Source: Oenanthe sinensis
Taxonomy: Eukaryota > Streptophyta > Magnoliopsida > Apiales > Apiaceae
NCBI GenBank assembly: GCA_028671895.1
Contig: CM053810.1
Coordinates: forward strand, 62,497,501-62,561,500
DNA length: 64,000 nucleotides
Direction of reading: 5' to 3'
The notes below the pieces were generated by a model that had not been told where the DNA came from, searched no databases, and saw only the letters and a list, made by a program, of their open reading frames with translations. Position 1 is the first letter of the stretch. The number at the start of each line of letters is the position of its first letter. Positions 1-10,434 of this stretch are shown one piece after another. Made by a program: the position numbers and the translations under genes.

Positions 1-1511
1 AGCTTAATAGTTTGTTAAATTTTAATTTTATTGAAACGGTTTTTTATAGTAATAATTTTTAATGAAATTCGTGCAATTTTTTATTCATTTTATTGTTTTT
101 TAAAAATAATTTAATGCATTTTCTAAAATTTCTAATTAACTTATGTATAATAATATATTTTCTAAAATTTTGAATTCTATCTTATGAACCATAATGATTT
201 CTCTAAAATTTCGAATTACATTTTACAAAAATCGTCATATCTATAACCCTATAATTTAGATGGATAGAAAATCTCTTTAATTTCGATGATCCTGACGATA
301 TAAACGGAAGTCTTAATTTTTAAGATATAAAAATTCAAATAAAAGTAATTTAATGCATTTTCTAAAATTTCTAATCATCTTACGTATAATAATGTATTTT
401 CTAAAATTTCGAAACTTATCTTATGGATAATAATAATTTATTTGATTTGAATAGAAAGTTTAGGAGAATATAACGTAACTTAGATTTTTCATAATTTGGA
501 GAAAGTTTAGGAGAATATAAAATAATTTAGATTTTTTATAATTTTTAATATATACTAATTCAAAAATTTGAGAAAAATAAAAATATATATTAGAATGATT
601 TGAGATCGGCACCTAAACGTCCCGTGTTCTCCTTTATATATATATTGATTGATGCATTGCTTCCTACGAGATCCCCATGTCCATGAATATAACTTTCTCG
701 TTTTTCAATTCTTTTTTATCCTTTCAAACTTGTAAAATTATACAAGGAGGTGTCTTTCTTTATAAATATATATATTTTTTATAAGACTTAAATGTAATTT
801 AAACCCTGTGTTATTAACAATATACAATCTAAACCCTCTTTTAATATATTTAGTAAATTTAACCCAATGTTTTTGAACTATGTACAATTGAAACCTTTTT
901 TAAAATAAATAGTAAATTTAACCCTAAGTTTTAAAACATTTAGTAAATTTAACCTTGACTTTTTAATTTCGGAATAAAATAAATCTTACGACAAAATTTT
1001 GAATAAATATTCGTCAAATGCACTATTGTCAATTTTTTTGTATAGATATTATCTAAGCATAATAGATATTTGCAATTATTAGGGTTTTTTACAATAAAAT
1101 GGATATTTAGATGCTTTTTTCTATATTAATATATCTATATGTATAATATATTATATATGTTCAATAAAATTTTAATATGTGTTTATATTATTCCATCTTG
1201 CCATCACACTTCCCGCTTAATATATTCATGAATGTTCATCACCGAATTTAATTTATTTTAAAAAATACTCTTCGGTGAATATATTCTCGAAAATATTTTT
1301 ACATAGTTAAAAAACATATAAATTTTTTTCGATAATTAAATAAATTTGGGTCAAGATTTATTTAATTTTGATTTTAAGTTTTGAATTTGATTTCGATAAT
1401 TCTGAGTTTAGGAGATTCAAAGTCGGGGTGTTTTACTACATATAAATTTTTTTCGGATTTTTTTGTGCATATTTTTTTTCATCGGAAAATTTTCAAGGTG
1501 GCCGGAAAACT
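1..1511. other. AT-rich non-coding flank
   Basis: I see no gene here. The stretch is strongly AT-rich and partly repetitive. A block of about 95 bases at 109-205 recurs in degenerate form at 348-440 (shared core: a TTTTCTAAAATTTC motif occurring twice per block). A shorter unit containing GAAAGTTTAGGAGAATATAA occurs twice at about 456 and 499. Phrases of the kind TAGTAAATTTAACC recur between 780 and 960. It probably consists of decayed transposon sequence. Confidence 0.6.
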
Positions 1512-1692
1512 GAAATGAGTCAAATTGTGCAATCAGTGGCCAAAATGAGTCAAATTTGTGCAATCAGTGACTAAAATGAGTCAAATTTGCAATCAGTCAC
1601 CTATTTGATACATCTGGACGCAATCAGTGACCAAAATGAGTCAAATTTATAATCAGTCACATATTCGATACATTTGGACGCAGTCAGTGATC
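1512..1692. repeat. Minisatellite, about 31-base and 60-base units
   Basis: The phrase AAATGAGTCAAATTTG followed by CAATCAGT recurs four times. The first two units are about 31 bases long. The last two are about 60 bases and add a segment with GATACATCTGGACGCA. The units differ by a few substitutions. The block ends 70 bases before the 5' LTR of the copia element, so it belongs to the pre-insertion DNA. Confidence 0.8.
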
Positions 1693-1765
1693 TGTTTGAT
1701 ATTTAACCCCTTATATAAATACAGCTTGCTTCATTCATATACTATATTTTATCATATGCGACCTA

Positions 1766-2017
1766 TGTTAAGAGTAGTATTTGTATTTAGTTTATTTGTT
1801 ATTGTTATATTGTTAAATAATTCCTATTTACTAGGGACTATTATTCAGTATTTAGTTATTAAGTTACCACGTTATTAGGTAGTGCAGTTTAAACGTGGCC
1901 TGTAGTTTCAGTTTTCATCTTATCTTGTAAGGCTATATATATAGCCCTTTTGGTTGCTTAATAAACTGGGTTGTTCGTCTCTCCATATTCAGATCATATA
2001 TATATATATTGTTAACA
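1766..2017 (+). repeat. 5' LTR of the copia element
   Basis: It runs from TGTTAAGAG to TTGTTAACA. An AT-rich TATATATA stretch near 1934 is a plausible promoter TATA. Compared with the 3' LTR it has three substitutions (all C/T or G/A) and two extra bases in the terminal AT run. Confidence 0.96.
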
Positions 2018-2019
2018 AA

Positions 2020-2031
2020 TGGTATCAGAGC
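2020..2031 (+). other. Primer-binding site (initiator tRNA-Met)
   Basis: TGGTATCAGAGC lies two bases after the 5' LTR. It is the standard plant retrotransposon site complementary to the 3' end of initiator methionine tRNA. Confidence 0.95.
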
Positions 2032-2087
2032 TAGTCATCAAAGCTTGATACATAAGAAGCAGCAACTTCCAAATCAGCCGTGTCAAT

Positions 2088-2900
2088 ATGACAACTGAAA
2101 ATGGTTTTGTGCAACCAGCGATTCCGAAGTTCGACGGGCATTACGATCACTGATGTATGCTCATGGAGAACTTTTTGAGATCTAAAGAATATTGGAGTGT
2201 GATAGAAGATGGAATTCCTACAGTAGCAACGGAAGAGAAGGCGACTGAAGTAGAAAAGAAAGCAATTGATGAGGCAAAATTGAGAGACATGAAAGCAAAA
2301 AACTATCTTTTCCAGGCAATTGATAGGTCAATTTTGGAAACCATCTTAGACAAGAATACATCCAAAAGTATATGGGATTCTTTAAAGAAAAAGTATCAGG
2401 GGACGGCACGGGTGCAACGAGCACAACGTCAAGCACTTCAAAAGGAGTATGAGGTATTTACTATGAATGAAGGAGAAACTGTCAATGAGTATTTTGGTCG
2501 CACTCTCACTATAGTCAATAAGCTAAGATCGAGTAAAGCAACTATAGTGGATACCGACGTAATTGAAAATATTTTGCGATCTATGACACCCAAGTTCAAC
2601 TATGTTGTGTGTTCAATTGAAGAGTCAAAAGATCTTGATACTATGACTATTGATGAGTTACAAAGCAGTCTTCTTGTGCATGAACAAAGGATGAAATCTC
2701 AAGTTGGAGAAGAACAAGCATTAAAGGTTACTTTTGGGGAGTCATCGGCACGAGGTCGAGGCGGGATACGAGGACGTGGAAGAGGTGGAGGTAGACGTAT
2801 TTTTGACAAGTCCACTATTGAATGTTATAATTGTCATAAACTTGAACATTTGGATATGAATGCCCCAGCAAGGATTCAGCTCAAAAGGCAAATTATGTAG
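2088..2900 (+). pseudogene. Broken copia gag (capsid/nucleocapsid)
   Basis: The natural start is the ATG at 2088. After 21 codons there is an in-frame TGA at 2151-2153, where the family normally has a tryptophan codon, so a single G-to-A change explains it. The frame then stays open to 2900 and contains a UBN2-type gag domain, an Arg/Gly-rich basic tail near 2745-2795 and a nucleocapsid zinc knuckle starting CYNC near 2823. The knuckle loses frame at about 2850-2860, before its last cysteine, so the rest of the polyprotein continues in another frame. The ATG at 2157 that opens the longest frame is internal. Confidence 0.93.
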
Positions 2901-5900
2901 AAAGTAATGAAGAAATGTTATTAATGGCGTACGTAAGGGATAAAGAAGTCTGTAAAGAGGAATTCTGGTTTTTAGACTCTGGATGCAGCAATCATATGTG
3001 TGGAAAGCGTAATCTATTTTCTCATCTTGATGAAAGCTTCAAGGACAAGGTAAAGTTGGGGGATAACTCGAGCATGAACGTATTGGGAAAGGGTACTATA
3101 CGTATTTTAGTTAATGGTTTTGTTCAAATCATTACTGGTGTGTATTATATTCCCGGGTTAGAGAATAATCTACTAAGTGCGGGACAACTCATAGAGAAGG
3201 GACTTGAAATTCTCATGAAACAGGGTGCATGTAAGATTTATCATCCTGAAAAGGGACTAATTGTGGATATCCCAATGTCCACAAATCGGATGTTCAAGTT
3301 ATTTACTGTCACACAAATCAAGGAGGAGAAATGTTTCAACTCTTTTGTCGAAGATCCGGCTCAACTTTGGCACTGTAGATATGGTCATTTAAGCTTTAGT
3401 GGTCTGAATACACTTCATCGAAAAGGAATGGTGGAGGGATTACCGAGCTTTGATACTCATAAAAGAACATGTGAGGACTGCCTTGTAGGGAAACAACAAA
3501 GACATCCATTCCCAAGAGAGAGTATGTGGAGAGCTTCTCGGATTCTTGAACTGATACATGCTGATATATGCGGACCAATCACTCCTTTATCGAACAGCAA
3601 GAAAAGGTACATGATCACCTTTATAGATGATTATAGTCCTAAAGTTTGGGTATATTTTTTGGTTGAAAAATCTGAAGCATTTTCAGTTTTTAAACAATAC
3701 AAAAAGCTTGTTGAAAAGGAAAGTAATGTAGATATAGGGTGTCTTCGTACTGATCGTGGTGGAGAATTCACGTCACTTGAGTTGAAAAGTTTTTGTGCTG
3801 AAAATGGTATATGAAGACAACTAACAGCTGCATACAGTCCCCAACAAAATGGAGTGGCAGAGCGGAAAAATAGGACAATCATGAATATGGTTCGCAGCAT
3901 GCTTTCTGAAAAGAAGATGCCAAAAACATTCTGGGCGGAGGCTGTTAATTGGGCAGTTCATATCCTTAACAGAAGTCCAACTTTTTCTGTAAAGAATAAA
4001 TGTCCTGAATATGCTTGGAGTGGAATTTTGCCATCAGTGTCCCACTTTAGAGTTTTTGGGTGTGTGGCTCACGTACATGTTCCTGATTGCAAAAGAAGAA
4101 AGCTCGATGACAAAAGTGAAAGAGGTGTTTTTCTTGGAATTGTTGAAGAGACGAAAGCATATAGATTGTATGATCCTATCTCACAGCAGATCGTAATAAG
4201 CAGAGATGTGGTGTTCGAAGAAAATAAAAGTTGGGATTGGAACATGGTTCACAAGGAATCTATTTTGGTTGACCTTGATTGGGGAGAAAAAGATGAAGTA
4301 CAAGATGCCAACGTAGCTGATAAAAATGTAGTTGAAGCGAACATTAGTGTAAACGAAGACATTGAGGAAAGTGCAACTGAAAATGTCGGTGAAGAACATT
4401 TATTTAGTTCAAGGGAAAGCACAACACCAGAAAATCATGTCCATAGAGAGAGACAAACACCAGTTTGGATGAACGACTATGTAAGTGGAGAAGGCTTATC
4501 AGAGGAAGATGAAATAAATCTGGTCATGTTTGCAACAAACGATCCAATTTGTTTTAGGGAAGCTCAAGAGGATATGAAGTGGAGAAAAGCCATGGATGCA
4601 GAGATTGACGCAATAGAAAAGAACGATACTTGGGAATTAATGGATTTGCCGGTAGGAGCAAAGAAGGTTGGAGTAAAGTGGGTATATAAGACAAAGCTCA
4701 ATGAAAATGGTGAAGTGGAGAAGTACAAAGCGCGTTTGGTCGCAAAAGGTTATACGCAGAAGTATGGTATCGACTATACTGAAGTCTTTGCTCCTGTAGC
4801 GCGTCTGGAAACTATTCGATTAGTACTTTCTCTTGCAGCTCAAAAGGATTGGGAAATTTTCCAGCTAGATGTTAAGTCAGCCTTCCTCCATGGACAACTT
4901 AATGAATAGGTATTTGTTGAGCAACCTCCTGGGTATGAGAAAAAGGGTGCTGAACACAAAGTTTATAGACTAAAGAAGGCTTTGTACGGGCTAAAACAGG
5001 CTTCGCGAGCTTGGTATAAACGAATAAAGACATATTTTGAGAACAAGGTTTCCATCGCTGTCCCTATGAGCATACCTTGTTTGTTAAAGGAGAAGGAGGT
5101 AAAATTCTAATTGTTTGCCTCTATGTTGATGATTTAATTTTCACTGGTAATGATGCAAATATGTTTAGTGAATTTAAAGCTTCTGTGATGCGCGAATTTG
5201 ACATGACAGACCTTGGGAAAATGAGATTTTTTCTGGGTATAGAGGTGTTGAAAAATCAAGAAGGCATTTTTATTTGTCAAAAGAGATATGTCCAGGAATT
5301 GTTAAAAAGATTTGATATGGATAAATGCAATCCAGTTCATAATCCAATTGTTCTTGGTTGCAAACTCACAAAGGACGATAATGGAGTAAAAGTGGATAAC
5401 ACTCGATATAAGCAACTAATTGGCAGCCTAATGTATCTAACTAGTGCCACCCGTCCTGATTTAATGTTTGTTGTGAGTCGTTTAAGCAGGTACATGGAAC
5501 GTCCAACTGAGCAACATTTTGCAACTGCCAAAAGAGTGCTGATATATATAAAAGGAACCTGTGAGGTTGGTATTCTATACAAAAGGGGAGGAGATGAAAA
5601 ACTAGTTGCTTATACAGATAGTGACTATGCAGGAGATCTGGATGATATGAAAAGTACTTCCGGGTATGTTTTTTTATTGAATTTCGGAGCTATTTCTTGG
5701 TCATCTAAGAAACAACCAATAGTAACTTTATCTACCACCGAAGCTGAGTATGTTGCGGCAGTTTCATGTGCTTGTCAAGCTATTTGGTTGAATGGAATTC
5801 TTCAAAGTTTTGATCATGCTTACATCAGTTGTGCAACCATTTTTTGTGATAACAGTTCAACTATTGAACTGTCAAAGAATCCTATATGTCATGGTCGAAC

Positions 5901-6081
5901 TAAACACATAAATGTCAGATTTCATTTTCTTCGTGAACTTGCTGGAGATGGAGTTATAAAGTTGGCTTATTGTCAAAGTAAAAATCAAGTTGCTGATATA
6001 ATGACCAAACCGTTAAAGCTTGATTCATTTGTGAAACTCAAAAGCCTCATGGGAGTATGCGAAATTTCAAATGTAAAGTGA
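2860..6081 (+). pseudogene. Broken copia pol (protease, integrase, RT, RNase H)
   Basis: The protease active site DSG lies in FLDSGCSNHM at about 2966. The integrase zinc-binding domain (H, H, C, C) follows at about 3369-3500. The catalytic core aspartates are in the HADICGP and RTDRGGEF segments. The reverse transcriptase carries LYVDD at about 5120. RNase H includes DSDYAGD and STTEAEY. Lesions: TGA at 3812-3814 in the integrase core (arginine expected), TAG at 4907-4909 in the RT (glutamate expected), and a frameshift at about 5045-5056 in the RT after the LYGLKQ block. The reading frame closes with TGA at 6079-6081. None of the enzymes is likely to be made intact. Confidence 0.93.
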
Positions 6082-6101
6082 ATAGTACCCGCATTCAGTT
6101 T

Positions 6102-6110
6102 AAGGGAGGA
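6102..6110 (+). other. Polypurine tract
   Basis: AAGGGAGGA sits directly before the 3' LTR and would prime plus-strand DNA synthesis. Confidence 0.9.
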
Positions 6111-6360
6111 TGTTAAGAGTAGTATTTGTATTTAGTTTATTTGTTATTGTTATATTGTTAAATAATTCCTATTTACTAGGGACTATTATTCAGTATTTAG
6201 TTATTAAGTTATCACGTTATTAGGTAGTGCAGTTTAAACGTGGCCTGTAGTTTCAGTTTTCATCTTATCTTGTAAGGCTATATATATAGCCCTTTTGGTT
6301 GCTTAATAAACTGGATTGTTCATCTCTCCATATTCAGATCATATATATATATTGTTAACA
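6111..6360 (+). repeat. 3' LTR of the copia element
   Basis: It is 250 bases, TGTTAAGAG to GTTAACA, and is followed by the target duplication ACCTA. It is almost identical to the 5' LTR. Confidence 0.96.
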
Positions 6361-6456
6361 ACCTAGTATTTTTATCTCGCGCATATATAAATAAATTTAA
6401 ACGAACGAAACTCATAAATTCATTACATTAAATGTAAAAGTTCGTTCATAATAGTT

Positions 6457-6536
6457 GTCAAATTACAGAATTATAGCAGTTATAATTTATGCAATCGTCA
6501 AATTACAGAATTATAGCAGTTATAATTTATGCAATC
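6457..6536. repeat. Exact 40-base tandem duplication
   Basis: Two adjacent identical 40-base units start GTCAAATTACAG and end TTTATGCAATC. Being exact, the duplication should be young. Confidence 0.9.
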
Positions 6537-6614
6537 GTTAGATTTATATTAGATCACATAAATTCTATCTAAATATATGTACATAAATCATAAAGAGAAA
6601 TATACAATTATAGA

Positions 6615-6731
6615 GGTGTTTGTTTCTCCTTATTTTATATGATTAATTTTTATTTTTTTAAATATGTAAATATATTATTTTTTAAAAATAAATAATTATT
6701 TCTGAAAAATGAAATAAGATAAACGAACACC
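6615..6731. mobile_element. Small foldback MITE
   Basis: The terminal inverted repeats are GGTGTTTGTTTCTCCTTATT at the left and, read on the minus strand from the right, GGTGTTCGTTTATCTTATT. The interior is about 80 bases of AT-rich sequence. No clear target duplication is visible, so the superfamily is open. Confidence 0.6.
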
Positions 6732-7242
6732 ATATAAAATCACTTGAAAGCATCAAAAATTACAAGAAAAATACAGGACTGGGCCGTTGGGTCATCTGGG
6801 CCTACATCAGTAACACTTGATGCTAGTTGTTTCAATCTTTTGGGTCTTAATTAATACTCCGTAATTACTATTGAAATAATATAGTGCAAGGTCTATCAAA
6901 CACTATACGACATACGACTGTTCATAGGCCCATATATACCTGAGAACGTAATACTCATTTTGCTCATCATTCATCAGTAATTTAGTACAGAGCCTTTTTA
7001 TTTTTCTCGATTATACATTTTTTAATTATAATTAAATAAACCCTCGTATATTATATAGTTTTATTATTTAATATTTAAAAAATATAATAAAAATTGTAAA
7101 GGCAAAATTTGACTAATTTTTTGTTCAAAATAACAATTAGATAGAAACTTCCTCGTTGCATATCTAGAGTTTGTTGTAACGAGAGGGGCAGCCCCAGGTC
7201 CCCGGCTTCACGTGCATATAATATGAACCTTGTTGAATATCC

Positions 7243-7245
<3 letters not shown>

Positions 7246-7290
<45 letters not shown>
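7246..7290. repeat. (TA)n microsatellite
   Basis: An uninterrupted TA run of about 45 bases immediately beside the 3' end of a small Helitron. The 'ORF' that crosses it is an artefact of the repeat. Confidence 0.95.
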
Positions 7291-7292
<2 letters not shown>

Positions 7293-7757
7293 AGATTATA
7301 ACTCGTGCAAAACACGGGATGAATGATTAATATTTAGGTAAATTTATTTTTTATATTATATTTTATTGATATTTACTATAAAATTTTATAACGTTGAGAA
7401 TTTATGTTAATATAATATAATATAATATTATCTGTGAGGAGTTGTATAGAAGTAAGACTATCGGGGTTAGAGTTATATGTTATTATAAAATGATATTTAT
7501 ATATTAAACTTTAATGATATATTAAATAAAAATTATAAGATAAGTAGGATTTTTAAAATAGAAAATATAGAATATAATTTAAATATAATATATATTAAAA
7601 TTAGAGTTGTATGTATGATATATATTCATTTTAAAATTAGATTTTATTAAAATTGAATGGTTAAAATCGTTTCTATGATTCATCTACGGTTAAAATCTTT
7701 TATATGATTCACATTCGATCAAAACTTTTAATATTTTGATTATAATATAGCACAGAT
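7291..7757 (-). mobile_element. Small non-autonomous Helitron, copy 1
   Basis: On the minus strand the element ends in a hairpin CCCGTG-TTTT-GCACG-like stem, then about 10 bases and a degenerate CTTG in place of CTAG. Its body matches the element at 26728-27225 over segments such as TTTTATTAAAATT-AACGGTTAA and the start region CAAAACTTTTAAT. It has no coding capacity. The 5' end near 7757 is approximate. Confidence 0.65.
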
Positions 7758-7885
7758 ATGCCACATTTTCATTTGATTTGGTCTATTCTTATTTTGCGAT
7801 CCGGAGTTGACAAACGGGCCAGTTCACGAAGATACTCGTATCATATCAATATGTACTGGTGGGAGATTTGAGATTAAAAAGTACC
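7758..7885. other. Short unannotated spacer
   Basis: I see nothing recognisable between the small Helitron and the MITE cluster. Confidence 0.5.
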
Positions 7886-7920
7886 TTTTATCTTAAAATA
7901 TAACTAGTGCTCCAATATAT

Positions 7921-8464
7921 ATAGTGGCGGATCTAGGAGCCAAGGGCTCTTGGGGTGCACTTCAATTTTTTCTAATCCTTTTCGGTATGGATTAAACTTT
8001 TTAACATTTAAATGTTAAAAATTTAGTGTTTGAATCATTTTATTTCCACTTTTGACCATATAAATATATACTACCTCCGTCTCACCCAATTGTTATCTTT
8101 TCGGAGAGAAGGTCCGACACACATTTTAAGAAGCATATAAAGTATAGTTTCATAACATATTTAAATTTTTATTCAAAAAAAAAAATTAAAAATAAGTTAT
8201 GGAACTATACTTTATATGCATCTTAAAATGTGTGCCGGACCTTCTCTCCGAAAGGATAACAATTGGGTGGGACGGAGGGAGTATGAAATAAGAAATGACT
8301 TAAATTATAATATAATTACTAACATTATAGGGCCACTTAGCTTTTTTCAGTGGGACACTTTATAAAATACACACATTTATATCATAAATTACTACTAAAA
8401 AGTTGTTAATTTTTATTTCTGTAGGGATACGTGCCCCCGTAGGCCTGTACATGGATCCGCCCTT
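7921..8464. mobile_element. Inserted element with GGCGGATC termini
   Basis: The termini are AGTGGCGGATC at the left and GATCCGCCCTT at the right (9 of 11 inverted matches). It splits the MITE sequence GCTCCAATGCATAGTTC. The flanks CAATATAT and GAATGCAT could be a decayed 8-base target duplication, which would suggest hAT; this is inference. A Stowaway element sits inside it. Confidence 0.6.
8071..8281. mobile_element. Stowaway-type MITE
   Basis: This 211-base foldback element is flanked by TA (8069-8070 and 8282-8283). Its long termini, CTACCTCCGTCTCACCC and on the other strand CTCCCTCCGTCCCACCC, are the hallmark of Stowaway (Tc1/mariner) elements. The arms pair over about 95 bases each with few mismatches, so the insertion is fairly young. 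Confidence 0.93.
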
Positions 8465-9167
8465 GAATGCATAGTTCTAAATAGTACCAATTACATTCAA
8501 ACTAGCATTTAAAATATATTTTAACATTTTTTAATAATAAATAAAATTATGTGGTTGGTTGAATGTGATGTGGCAAATGTGACTATAGCTATTTTTAGTC
8601 CTGAATATAGAATCAACTATCCATTTATGCATTTAGAGCAAGTCCAATACATAATTATACTTAGTCCTATAACTATGATATAGAACTAAGTTTGCAAAAT
8701 CACCACTATAGCTATACTTAGTCTTATAATAGCATAAATGGATAGTTGGTCCTATATTTAGGACTAAAAATGGTTATAATCATCCTTGTCACATCATCTC
8801 CAACCAAACACATAATTCTATTCATTATCAAAAAATGTTAAAATACACTTTAAATGTTAGTTTGAATGTAGTTGGTCTTATTTTAAAATTATGCATTGGA
8901 GCACTAATTGTATTTTAAGACCAAAAACTAGTTTTTAGTTTCGAATTATAGCAATGGCTATAGTTATTTTAGCTTTAGTATTAGACTCGAGACTAAGTAT
9001 AGCTATGCATTGGAGTGGTGATTTTGCAAACTTAGATCTATATTATAGCTATATAAATAAGTGTAGTATGCATTGGACTTGTTCTAATACTTTCTCATCA
9101 CGTTTATTATCTATGTTTCAAAATTAAGAGCTGGATGTTAAATTAAAGCCAGGCGGGTCCGAATTTG

Positions 9168-9722
9168 TTTTTTTTTTTGCCAAAGAAGAAAAGATTCATT
9201 AATAAATCAAATCGTTCGCCAATACATGACTGAACTCCGGGTGAACATCACTCACCCTCCAAATACGATCAGCTACAGAACTACTATACCTCGCTAAGTA
9301 GTGAGTTACGTGGTTCGCAGACCGTTTTACAAACTTAATTGTCACTCTCCTGGCCTTTAAATCTGCCATCAAATTCTTACATTCCTTAATTATTCTGCCA
9401 AAATATGACAGCAAAGGACACTCGCTACGAATTGCTTGAACAGCCACAATGCAATCTGTTTCGACTGTCACATCCTCTCGACCTTGTTCTTTGATCCAAC
9501 TGAGAACCTCCCCAATGCCCAATGCTTCTGCTACTTCCGGACTTACCTGACCTGGGCAACATTTCGATCTAGCTTCTAACAATCTTCCAGCAGAATCACG
9601 AACCACAAAAGCATAGCTAAAGCAATTAAAGGCTTCAAAAATCGCAGCATCTGAATTAACCTTAATCATATTACCTGTTGGACAGACCCAGTGCTCATCA
9701 CCATCTATTGTTTCTAAACATA
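9168..9722 (-). mobile_element. 5'-truncated LINE tail
   Basis: Read on the minus strand, an RNase H-coding segment is followed by about 20 non-coding bases and a poly(A) tail (T run at 9168-9178). This is the 3' end expected of a truncated LINE insertion. No target duplication could be recognised. Confidence 0.8.
9199..9720 (-). pseudogene. RNase H-like domain (RVT_3) of a LINE
   Basis: The frame is open from about 9720 to the stop at 9199, about 170 codons. It begins in the VKVNSDAA-type first strand of plant LINE RNase H (here IKVNSDAAIFE). It continues through EAEALG-like SPEVAEALGIGEVLSW, the second acidic strand VTVETDCIVAV, and the C-terminal FVKRSANHVTHYLAR motif. The ATG at 9669 lies inside the domain, so it is not a true start. 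The reverse transcriptase normally upstream is missing. The frame carries no stop, so the copy is either young or, less likely, a retained domain gene. Confidence 0.8.
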
Positions 9723-10403
9723 TCTACTTTCATATTTATACAAAATTATGTTTTTTTAGTTTAAGTGCACAAAATTATGTTATGCATACAACTTCACGTA
9801 AACAAAATTGTATATCTAGATCACTAGATGCATCAGAACAAGGCGAAGATGTTTTTTATTAGTTTTTGGCCGGAATAGAATGAAAAATCACAAAGATAGA
9901 TAACGAACATTAAATAGATGTTTATACAAATTATTGACAACTTTATATTTATTTAACATTAACACTGCAATTTAATCGGAAAAGTGTCGACTTTTGAAGT
10001 TAATGTTAAAATAATTCTTAAATTGTGTATATCGAAACTTATTTATTCACAAGTTAAATGATGCAAACTAAATCCTGCCAATAACTTTAATTACATCATA
10101 CGCATATTGCGTACAAAATTTATTTTATGCTACGTACACGGGTAATTTATAATTTATATATTAATAAATATTATTATTATAATATGATAATAATATATAA
10201 ATAATTATATTGAATTATTTAAATTTTAATATAATAAGTTTAAACTTTTTTATTTATTTTAATTATTTATTTATAATATTTATATGTGTTAATTTTTATT
10301 TATAACTTATTCATACAATAATATTTTATGTATAGTAATTTATATTTTAAATTATATACATCTTAAAATTTTTATTCAAAATTAATTATTTTCAAATAAC
10401 TTA

Positions 10404-10434
<31 letters not shown>

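Larger units (their letters stand above)
1766..6360 (+). mobile_element. Complete but defective Ty1/copia LTR retrotransposon
   Basis: The element is 4595 bases long with LTRs of 252 and 250 bases that begin TGTTA and end AACA. It is flanked by a 5-base target duplication ACCTA (1761-1765 and 6361-6365). A primer-binding site matching initiator methionine tRNA follows the 5' LTR, and a purine tract precedes the 3' LTR. The internal order is gag, protease, integrase, reverse transcriptase, RNase H, which is diagnostic of Ty1/copia. The LTRs differ by three transitions and one 2-base AT indel, so insertion was recent. The coding region nevertheless has three premature stops and two frameshifts and cannot make a full polyprotein. 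The compact size suggests a small copia lineage; I do not assign one. Confidence 0.97.
7886..9090. mobile_element. Compound inverted-repeat MITE cluster
   Basis: Segment 8469-8632 is the inverted complement of about 8722-8895. The piece at about 7891-7916 pairs with about 8895-8920. The outer arms 8633-8721 and 8985-9089 also pair; both arms start at their outer ends with GAGCAAGTCCAAT / GAACAAGTCCAAT-like termini. The simplest reading is two related foldback MITEs in inverted, partly overlapping arrangement, one of them split by a second element (7921-8464). There is no coding potential. The internal order is inferred. Confidence 0.65.

Noticed and set aside
7075..7293. 72-codon frame on the minus strand across the TA repeat
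   Set aside because: The N-terminus is poly(Tyr-Ile) from a microsatellite; it has no family signal.
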